Below are positions 58,998-64,000 of a DNA stretch of 64,000 nt, piece by piece; position 1 is the stretch's first letter; each line of letters begins with the position of its first letter. The position numbers were made by a program, and so were the translations under genes. Source of the DNA: Arthrobacter globiformis (lineage in GTDB: Bacteria > Actinomycetota > Actinomycetes > Actinomycetales > Micrococcaceae); contig NZ_JAUSXI010000001.1 of the NCBI RefSeq assembly GCF_030815865.1, forward strand, positions 2,232,001 to 2,296,000, written 5' to 3'. The notes beneath the pieces were generated by a model that was not told where the DNA came from, did not search any database, and saw only the letters and a list, made by a program, of their open reading frames with translations.

Positions 58998-59034
58998 CCT
59001 CCGCCCTTCGGAGTCCACTACCTGAACGCGGAGG
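58998..59034 (-). terminator. Terminator for the minus-strand secreted protein gene
   Basis: On the minus strand CCTCCGC (59034-59028) pairs with GCGGAGG (59004-58998) and is followed by TTTTTT. It lies downstream of the 59094-59510 gene. Confidence 0.65.
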
Positions 59035-59067
59035 AAGCCCCGCCGGCAGGATTAGCCGGCGGGGTTT
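59035..59067 (+). terminator. Terminator for the 58680 gene
   Basis: AAGCCCCGCCGGC (59035-59047) and GCCGGCGGGGTTT (59055-59067) pair over 13 bp with one wobble and a 7-nt loop, followed by CCTATT. Together with the neighbouring hairpin it forms a back-to-back terminator pair between convergent genes. Confidence 0.7.
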
Positions 59068-59093
59068 CCTATTGACACCCAACGGCTAAGACA

Positions 59094-59510
59094 TTAGCCG
59101 TGGCAGACGGGGTCGAAAGTAAATACATTCGTGGCCGTATTGACGGTGGCGTGAAGGTCCTGGTTGGGCGCAGATCCCTTACTGATCGCCCTGGTGTGCG
59201 CTGTGAACTCGACATGATCGGTGAAGAAGCGCTGCACTTGCGTCCAATTCATCACGTACTCATTGCCCTCGCTGCCAACTCCCTTGGCGTGCAGCGTGAT
59301 GCGGTTTAAGAACGAGCCGTCGGCTTGCTCCTTGCTAACAACGTGCACAAAGCCCTGCCCTTCGATGGCTTCTCCGTTGCAGGTGTTGAAATCAAAGGCA
59401 AATGTGAAGTTGCGTTCAGTTTGAGCGGGGGCAGCCGTAGCTGCGCCGGCAGGGCCGATCAAGCCTAGAACGAGAAAAATGGGCGCGAGAATACGAACTA
59501 TTAAACGCAT
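59094..59510 (-). CDS. Secreted protein of an uncharacterised FNTCNGE family, copy 1
   Basis: 138 residues. A signal peptide (MRLIVRILAPIFLVLGLIGPAGAATAAPA, cleavage near 27) leaves about 110 mature residues. Family marks shared by three copies here are TERxFxFxFxFNTCNGE near 32-46, GxGSxGNEYVMNW near 78-90, AISKGSAPNQ near 108-117 and a C-terminal Cys three residues from the end. Two Cys residues can make one disulfide. A hairpin carrying the ribosome binding site precedes the ATG. It lies divergent from copies 2 and 3. Function unknown. Confidence 0.7.
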   Translation of the reverse strand: MRLIVRILAPIFLVLGLIGPAGAATAAPAQTERNFTFAFDFNTCNGEAIEGQGFVHVVSKEQADGSFLNRITLHAKGVGSEGNEYVMNWTQVQRFFTDHVEFTAHTRAISKGSAPNQDLHATVNTATNVFTFDPVCHG

Positions 59511-59513
59511 GAT

Positions 59514-59531
59514 GATGACCTCTCTGTCATC
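59514..59531 (-). promoter_or_regulatory. Leader hairpin enclosing the ribosome binding site (copy 1)
   Basis: On the minus strand GATGAC-AGAGAG-GTCATC forms a 6-bp stem with the SD-like AGAGAGG in the loop, 3 nt before the start ATG at 59510. The same 18-bp sequence occurs upstream of copy 2 (60868-60885), so it is conserved between gene copies. Confidence 0.55.
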
Positions 59532-60155
59532 TCGGAAACATCCCTAAAAGGGATTCGTAAGTAATGGATGCGCGTGCACTGCACGCACTTATGGAAAGCA
59601 CCGACTGCCATCAACGCTTGAAGGCGGGGGCAGGAACTACAACCTATCCGATGCACCAGCATCAAGGGAATAGAAATACGAAGAAATTAATCCGGCAGGA
59701 ATCCACACAGACGCTTCCACCATTGGAGTGAGCGGAATTCTGGCGGCACTTCGCAATCCGCAGCCAGGCTGCGTGGAAGTAGTCCTCGTTCCGCGGACCG
59801 GCGCAAGATGTGCCATGAGGCGACGCGGGGCTCTGCATAAAGCAACCTCCGCACATGGGGGACATGCGGAGGTTGCCGACCAAACACGCTACCCAGCTCT
59901 CAATTAGTCACTCAACTTGATAAGGGTGCTGGCGAGTTACACGCCGTTAACTTGCGTCCAATATGCTCCCTTTACCGTCGCTTCGGTGGCCCGATTGGGG
60001 GAGTGATGCGGCGGTGGGTGGTCCGCTCTGACTCATGGGGGACGGAGCGGGCTACCGCTACTCGGGCAAGAATCCTGGTAGGCGCTTCCGCCAGCGGACA
60101 GAACGCAGCTCGGGCGGGCACTGATGGTATTCGATGATGTCCCACTCTGAGGCAG
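59532..60155. other. Non-coding gap with palindromes
   Basis: About 620 bp with no convincing gene. It holds a 15-bp palindrome GCGTGCACTGCACGC (59572-59586) about 60 bp upstream of secreted copy 1, a short CCCT/AGGG repeat at 59542, and the hairpin at 59842-59876. Promoters of copy 1 should lie here. The open frames on both strands are short and lack ribosome binding sites. Confidence 0.5.
59842..59876 (-). terminator. 12-bp inverted repeat, possible terminator
   Basis: GCAACCTCCGCA (59842-59853) and TGCGGAGGTTGC (59865-59876) pair perfectly around an 11-nt loop. The minus-strand side is followed by TTTATG, so a minus-strand terminator is the likelier reading, although no gene clearly ends there. 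Confidence 0.45.
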
Positions 60156-60413
60156 TCAGTCGCCGCACGTTCGCAGTGGGCACCCAAGCACCGTGAAAGC
60201 TCCACTGTCATCCAGCCACCGCACATGGATGTGCTGCCCCGTCCAGCGTGAAGCCTCGGCGTGCACCGCCACGGTTCCGCCGCCGGCAAGGGCTAACGAC
60301 ACTTCTACCCTGGGCCAGTGCCCGTACTCCCACGACTGGTATTCGCCGTGGTCCTCGTCGGGGACGGCTTGCACGTAGTCATACTGGACGCCGGCAAGGG
60401 TGAACGTGGGCAT
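60156..60413 (-). CDS. Small hypothetical protein
   Basis: 85 residues from the ATG at 60413 (MPTFTLAGVQYDYVQAVPDEDHGEYQSWEYGHWPRVEVSLALAGGG in order), ending in a basic, Cys-containing tail. An upstream ATG at 60488 would add 25 residues. The sequence has a beta-rich look with several Trp and Tyr. I do not recognise the family. A hairpin with a T run precedes it on the minus strand at 60664-60682. Confidence 0.45.
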   Translation of the reverse strand: MPTFTLAGVQYDYVQAVPDEDHGEYQSWEYGHWPRVEVSLALAGGGTVAVHAEASRWTGQHIHVRWLDDSGAFTVLGCPLRTCGD

Positions 60414-60867
60414 GGCCCCAATATATCGCCGCCCTATGCCCAGCCGGGTCAGCAGCCTATCCAGTGCGCCAACGTCTACTTTCATCATGCCCTGGACCCT
60501 AGAGTCGGGGTAAGACAAAGCGCCCCCTACCTCGTGAGGCGTCTCGCAGCCTTTCCTGGCCGACGATCGGTGAAAAAGAGGAGCGGCATGGTCGGGCGAC
60601 CATGCCCACAGCGAAGGTTCTTTCAACAGTTCCAATTTATCCCCCAACAGGACACGAAAAACGACCCCCCAAACTGGGGGGTGCAGCCCCAAGGATTCCC
60701 CAAGAATTGAGGACTAACTGTTTATCCCGCGGATGAACTTATTGCATCCGGCGACCTGTGAACTATGACGGGCATCTAACTTCCCCGTCAGCGCCTGCGC
60801 ATCCGCGGGCACACACTTTTATCTATAGCCCGCTTTCGGACAATTCCTAGACACGGGCTCCTTCCTA
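60414..60867. other. Gap upstream of the secreted-protein cluster
   Basis: About 450 bp. It holds ACCCCCC-AAACT-GGGGGGT (60664-60682), which on the minus strand is followed by CGTTTTTCG and so resembles a terminator. Otherwise there are only shadow open frames. The promoter of copies 2 and 3 is expected near 60800-60860. Confidence 0.5.
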
Positions 60868-60885
60868 GATGACAGAGAGGTCATC
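60868..60885 (+). promoter_or_regulatory. Leader hairpin enclosing the ribosome binding site (copy 2)
   Basis: GATGAC (60868-60873), AGAGAG (60874-60879), GTCATC (60880-60885): a 6-bp stem with the SD-like AGAGAGG in the loop, directly before the ATG at 60887. Identical to the leader of copy 1. Confidence 0.55.
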
Positions 60886-60886
60886 C

Positions 60887-61306
60887 ATGCGTCCCATCAT
60901 TCGCTTGTTAGCACCCTTAGCTCTCCTCCTGGCGATGCTTCTTCCCGCCGGCGGCGCGACCGCTGCCCCTGCACAAACCGAACGCACCGAAACTTTCGTC
61001 TTTCAGTTCAACACCTGCAACGGTGAATTCGTCGCCGGGGACGGGATCTTCCACACCGTTTTCAAACCGCAGAAGGACGGGGGATTTATCGCACACTTCA
61101 ACATTAATGCCACGGGCGCCGGCAACCAGGGCAATGAGTACGTCATGAACTGGGTCGGCAAGAGCCGGTTCGTGCCGTCGCCCAGTGACTTCTCGTTCCA
61201 AGAGCGCTTCTTGGCCATCAGTAAGGGGTCTGCACCCAATCAGGTGATCATAAGCCGCTTCGACGGCGATGGAATCCCCACCTTCGAAGTCGAGTGCCGC
61301 GGCTAG
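60887..61306 (+). CDS. Secreted protein of the FNTCNGE family, copy 2
   Basis: 139 residues. A signal peptide (MRPIIRLLAPLALLLAMLLPAGGATAAPA, cleavage near 28) and the family marks TERTETFVFQFNTCNGE, GNQGNEYVMNW and LAISKGSAPNQVI, ending FEVECRG. The ATG at 60887 is preferred to one at 60869, because GAGAGG lies 6 nt before it. The mature domain is about 110 residues with a Cys pair. It precedes copy 3 by 15 bp in the same direction. Confidence 0.7.
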   Translation: MRPIIRLLAPLALLLAMLLPAGGATAAPAQTERTETFVFQFNTCNGEFVAGDGIFHTVFKPQKDGGFIAHFNINATGAGNQGNEYVMNWVGKSRFVPSPSDFSFQERFLAISKGSAPNQVIISRFDGDGIPTFEVECRG

Positions 61307-61321
61307 GGGGTTGGGATCATT

Positions 61322-61735
61322 ATGCGCACAGTCATCCGCTTCCTAACTCCCTTAGCTCTCCTCCTGGCGTTCCTGGCCCCCGCCGGCACAGCCACCGCTG
61401 CCCCCGCCGACTCCGAACGCTTCGTAGCTTTCGTCGGTTCTTTAAACACCTGCAATGGCGAAATCGTCCAAGCAGAGGGGACGATGCACATCGTGATCAA
61501 GGTGCAGAAGGACGGGACGTTTCTCTTCCGCTTCAACCTTCATGCCCAAGGTGTAGGTGACCAGGGCAATGAGTACGTCATCAATTGGAACAGAACGGAC
61601 CGCTCTAACCAGAATAGCTTCTCGTTCACTGATCGAATCCTGGTCATCAGCAAGGGATCCGCGCCCAATTTTGCCTTCATATTCCATTCGGATTCGGATG
61701 GAAATTTTACGTTCGATGAGGACTGCAGGGGCTAG
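61322..61735 (+). CDS. Secreted protein of the FNTCNGE family, copy 3
   Basis: 137 residues. A signal peptide (MRTVIRFLTPLALLLAFLAPAGTATAAPA) and FVGSLNTCNGEIVQAEGTMHIV, GVGDQGNEYVINW, LVISKGSAPNFAF, ending FDEDCRG. This copy lacks the leader hairpin of copies 1 and 2 and may be translated by coupling to copy 2. The conserved NTCNGE and the C-terminal C-R-G suggest a small disulfide-bonded domain. Function unknown. Confidence 0.7.
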   Translation: MRTVIRFLTPLALLLAFLAPAGTATAAPADSERFVAFVGSLNTCNGEIVQAEGTMHIVIKVQKDGTFLFRFNLHAQGVGDQGNEYVINWNRTDRSNQNSFSFTDRILVISKGSAPNFAFIFHSDSDGNFTFDEDCRG

Positions 61736-61770
61736 GGTGAGGACTTTCACCACGCCTGAATTGTGAGGCA

Positions 61771-61814
61771 CAAGATGACCCCTGCTGGTCGCAAGACTGG
61801 CAGGGGCTATCTTG
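61771..61814. terminator. Imperfect hairpin between secreted copy 3 and the HNH gene
   Basis: CAAGAT (61771-61776) with ATCTTG (61809-61814), and CCCCTGC (61779-61785) with GCAGGGG (61800-61806), form a two-part stem around a loop. It lies between convergent genes ending at 61735 and 61819 and may end both transcripts. Confidence 0.5.
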
Positions 61815-61818
61815 CGTT

Positions 61819-62148
61819 CTACCACTCCCTGCTTGTCCGCAACGGGCCATTAGAGGGCTTGGGCTTCTGCTCCCGTGGCCCGTCGCCGCGGGACGAGTTA
61901 CAAGCCCTATGCATCCCACGTAGCCCCGCAACACCCGGGGCCATACGCCCGCCAGTGTTCACAGACTCGATGTGATCCGCCGTGAAACTCCGTGCGTCCT
62001 TCCAGAAGTCCGGGTAAAGCTTCCGGTTTTCGTACTCCCACAGGAACGGGCCACCACAGCCGGCACAAGCCAATCCCTCTACCGAGCTAGCCGCCGCGGG
62101 GCCCAGGCAAGGCAATGGGAGGCTTGGATGTAGTAGTTGGTGGGCCAC
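61819..62148 (-). CDS. HNH endonuclease-like small protein
   Basis: 109 residues from the ATG at 62148. LACAGCGGPFLWEYENRKLYPDFW, then FTADHIESVNTGGRMAPGVAGLRGMHRACNSSRGDG, matches an HNH nuclease: the Cys pair CAGC, then DHI, a His, and CNSSRG with the second Cys. The start overlaps the end of the 62079 gene by 70 bp; a TTG at 62073 would avoid this but leaves a short N-terminus. The domain is complete. Small HNH proteins in mobile elements can be homing or restriction-type enzymes; its role here is unknown. Confidence 0.6.
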   Translation of the reverse strand: MAHQLLHPSLPLPCLGPAAASSVEGLACAGCGGPFLWEYENRKLYPDFWKDARSFTADHIESVNTGGRMAPGVAGLRGMHRACNSSRGDGPREQKPKPSNGPLRTSREW

Positions 62149-62606
62149 GGTACGCCGGGCATGACTTGAGCAGGATCCGGTGCAATAAGTAGCACAGTGC
62201 CGGGCCAGATTGGTTCAGGCAGCGCCTCGAGCCAGGCTGCCTGAATATGGTCAAAGCGCTGCCACTTGATGGTGATCCACGAGCCCGTGGGTTCAAGGCC
62301 ATCAACGCTCACGACGGTCACCTCCGCCGTCGTGCCGTTCATGCCCTTCGCCTCATCGAAGTACTCCCACTGCTCCCTGGCGTCCGCCATCCAAGAATAG
62401 AGCCGGCGTCCCCGGGCTAGCCACACTGCGCCAACACAGACTGTGGCGAACAGGAATGCAATTCCCAAGGCCATTGATACCCATACCGGCGCCCAGTTTG
62501 CTTGAGCAGCTATTAGAAGACAAACGACGCAGATCATTGTGGTTACACTGACCAGGACCAGCGCGGGGGTCGCAAGCTTCGGCTTCAGGACTGGGTTCTC
62601 ATTCAT
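62079..62606 (-). CDS. Hypothetical membrane protein
   Basis: 175 residues with two transmembrane helices (about 14-36 and 41-64) followed by a cytoplasmic domain (about 70-175) with regular Trp residues. No family is recognised. It starts 21 bp downstream of the relaxase stop in the same direction, so it is probably in the relaxase transcript. Confidence 0.55.
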   Translation of the reverse strand: MNENPVLKPKLATPALVLVSVTTMICVVCLLIAAQANWAPVWVSMALGIAFLFATVCVGAVWLARGRRLYSWMADAREQWEYFDEAKGMNGTTAEVTVVSVDGLEPTGSWITIKWQRFDHIQAAWLEALPEPIWPGTVLLIAPDPAQVMPGVPWPTNYYIQASHCLAWAPRRLAR

Positions 62607-62626
62607 GGGTTACCTTCGCGCCCAGT

Positions 62627-64000
62627 CTAGAGTTGCCATCCGACATTGATAAGGCGGTCCTCCAAATTGACGGGTGCATCGGCCCATGCCGGGTCCTGAC
62701 GCTGAGTGGTTGGTGGGTGACCGACTTGACCGATGGCGCGGCTTAGGCATGCACGCTGCTCCTGTTGCTCCCACTCAAAGCTCGCCGGAACAGGTCCCAG
62801 CGCGAGCAACGAATCGCCGAATCCCCACCGGTCCCGGTGAATGGCGACCCTGCACACGACTTCATGCGCGGCCGCGGGGTCCACGTCGGGCCCCAGGCAC
62901 TGTAGAAGGTTCCGCTTCCATTCGGTGTCGCACATCATCGCCTCTCTGATGACGTGATCCGTCCGCCTTTGAATCCGTGACTGCACCTGTTGGATCAGGT
63001 TGGTCAGGTCGCGCCGGGGGGAGTAGAGCGGCCTCAATGGATCATTTTCAATAATCGGCATCCCGGACACGAATGACCGGAGCCGGGAGTGCATGACAGC
63101 AGCCACGTCTTTGGCGGATCCAATGGTGCTGAGGGCACTTGCCACGATGCGCTCGGTGCTTGAACGACTGACGTGAACAGAGCGGCGCCAGACAGTAACG
63201 GTAGCGCCCCAAGCACGTGAGTCCTGCAGTTGAGCCGCCAGCCCGGGGGAGTGCCGCTCGAGGAATGCCACCAAGTCCTCGGCGGCTGCGATTTGTGCCA
63301 GATAGTCGTACTCAGAACTGAGGCGCTCCAAGCTGTCTGCTTTCTTCTTCTCTGAGTCGCGGACTTCGTGCGCCGTCCGTTCTGCTCCTTCGGCAGCTAG
63401 GACCTCGGCTAGGATCTGCTGCCAGGAGGGCTGCAGAGCCGGATCCAGGGGTTCGTCATCTACGGGGTCGTTCTCGCTCACATAGGCGTGATTCCCAGCG
63501 CGTCCGCGGGTCATGCTCACATAGAGCAGTTCCCGTGTGAGACGACCCTGCGTGACTACGGTGTGGCCGGTATCCACGGTGAGCCCCTGCGACCGGTGGG
63601 CAGTTGTCGCGTACCCCAGCTCGAGTGAGTTCTCGACGTAGTCGCGTTTCAAGGAGACAGCTGCGCCGGTGTCCCGGCGAACGGCGGTGAGTGAGCCGTC
63701 GCGCTTGTCTGTACGGACGACGTCGAGCATGGTTCCGTTCCGGATGAAGTCTCCGCCGCTGTCCAATATCGCCCGGTCATTCCGGCGTGCGATGACGGTG
63801 TCACCGCGGCCAGCTCGTGATCCGTCGCGGACCGGAACCGCTTGTTCCGCGTCTACCTGACCCCGGATCACCCGGTCGGCCTGGGCTCGCTGGTTGAGCA
63901 TGGACACCGTGTCATTCTCGGCTGCGATGAGGATGGAGGCCTTGCCCGCTTTGGTGTCTGCCTGCCAGCTGGAATAAGCCTGATCGACCATGTCCATGTA
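62627..64000 (-). CDS. TraA/MobF-type relaxase-helicase, C-terminal part
   Basis: About 457 residues are visible; the N-terminal relaxase domain lies beyond the right edge. The helicase C-terminal motifs are clear: LELGYATTAHRSQGLTVDTGHTVV (motif V-like, RecD/TraI type) and RELLYVSMTRGRAGNHAYV (motif VI with Arg). A long helical tail follows after about residue 190. Such proteins nick oriT, stay bound to the transferred strand and unwind the DNA. They work with the VirD4-like coupling protein encoded at 53914. Confidence 0.88.
   Translation of the reverse strand, partial: YMDMVDQAYSSWQADTKAGKASILIAAENDTVSMLNQRAQADRVIRGQVDAEQAVPVRDGSRAGRGDTVIARRNDRAILDSGGDFIRNGTMLDVVRTDKRDGSLTAVRRDTGAAVSLKRDYVENSLELGYATTAHRSQGLTVDTGHTVVTQGRLTRELLYVSMTRGRAGNHAYVSENDPVDDEPLDPALQPSWQQILAEVLAAEGAERTAHEVRDSEKKKADSLERLSSEYDYLAQIAAAEDLVAFLERHSPGLAAQLQDSRAWGATVTVWRRSVHVSRSSTERIVASALSTIGSAKDVAAVMHSRLRSFVSGMPIIENDPLRPLYSPRRDLTNLIQQVQSRIQRRTDHVIREAMMCDTEWKRNLLQCLGPDVDPAAAHEVVCRVAIHRDRWGFGDSLLALGPVPASFEWEQQEQRACLSRAIGQVGHPPTTQRQDPAWADAPVNLEDRLINVGWQL

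Larger units (their letters stand above)
32433..64000. mobile_element. Integrative and conjugative element inserted at tRNA-Leu(CAA), left part
   Basis: A tyrosine integrase directly after a tRNA, excisionase-like HTH genes, a regulatory cluster with a sigma factor, an NlpC/P60 wall hydrolase, VirB4, VirB6/TrbL, SCO6880-like and VirD4-like genes, ArdC, SSB and a TraA/MobF relaxase together define a conjugative element. Base composition falls in the 39-48 kb cargo region compared with the flanking core. The right end and attR are outside the window: I found no second copy of the tRNA 3' end sequence TCCCACCTCGGGCA after 32.5 kb. An inverted repeat (32531-32537/32544-32550) and the direct repeat TGTGGACA (32553, 32573) between tRNA and integrase may be a terminator and integrase arm sites. 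Confidence 0.9.

Noticed and set aside
59662..59887. Two overlapping short minus-strand frames near 59.7-59.9 kb
   Set aside because: Their start lies in an inverted repeat, they have no good ribosome binding site, and their composition is unlike the surrounding genes.
61771..64000. A right attachment site (attR) of the element
   Set aside because: I looked for a second copy of the tRNA-Leu 3' end (TCCCACCTCGGGCA) and found none in the window, so the element must extend beyond it.

Overview
The window looks like a chromosome segment of a high-GC actinobacterium of the Arthrobacter/Pseudarthrobacter group (family Micrococcaceae). The evidence is frequent GTG/TTG starts, an actinobacterial HGxxPAAW-type protein beside trp genes, a PdtaR-type ANTAR regulator, a PnuX-type transporter under an FMN riboswitch, and a short palindromic extragenic repeat built on GGTTGAGCTTGTCGAAA. 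The genus is an inference; no 16S gene is present.

Core chromosome, about 1-32.4 kb. A truncated sulfurtransferase, a ZapE-like ATPase and a small MT0933-type protein precede a tRNA cluster (Val-GAC, Gly-GCC, Val-GAC, Cys-GCA, Gly-GCC on the minus strand; Val-CAC on the plus strand). Next comes def-fmt-rsmB-rpe (translation initiation, rRNA methylation, pentose phosphates). An FMN riboswitch then leads pnuX-ribD-ribE-ribB-ribA-ribH, a complete riboflavin operon headed by its importer. Histidine genes hisE-hisG and hisF follow, then an array of 26-bp repeats, hisI, and a tryptophan block trpE-(membrane protein)-(HGxxPAAW protein)-trpC-trpB-trpA-lgt. The glutamate synthase pair gltB-gltD, pyk and convergent pdtaR close the core part.

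Integrative and conjugative element, from tRNA-Leu(CAA) at 32.4 kb to beyond the right edge. A tyrosine integrase lies directly downstream of the tRNA. It is followed by a regulatory nest: two excisionase-like HTH proteins, two winged-helix repressors, an EspR-like HTH protein and a sigma factor. Next are a membrane-anchored transfer protein and an NlpC/P60 wall hydrolase. At 49.2-58 kb there is a type IV secretion operon (small DUF6112-like membrane protein, TrbL/VirB6-like, SCO6880-like, VirB4-like, VirD4-like), then DUF4913, an ArdC-like protein and SSB. The C-terminal half of a TraA/MobF relaxase-helicase lies at the right edge on the minus strand. Together these cover integration, control, wall penetration, DNA transport and DNA processing. 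The right attachment site is not in the window.

Cargo, 38.9-49.2 kb and 58-62.6 kb. The first cargo block has a TIR-domain protein, a broken AlbA_2/Schlafen-type gene, an orphan FtsK-gamma-like winged helix, and a divergent gene pair around a predicted LexA box. It also has a frameshifted GT51 peptidoglycan transglycosylase, two tandem paralogous membrane proteins, a truncated DNA methylase and a decapitated serine recombinase. It reads as a partly decayed defence/stress island inside the conjugative element. The second block has three paralogous secreted proteins, two of which share an 18-bp leader hairpin holding the ribosome binding site, plus a small HNH nuclease-like protein and hypothetical proteins. 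The TIR neighbourhood, the LexA-box pair, the tandem membrane paralogues and the secreted triplet are the best candidates for undescribed biology.
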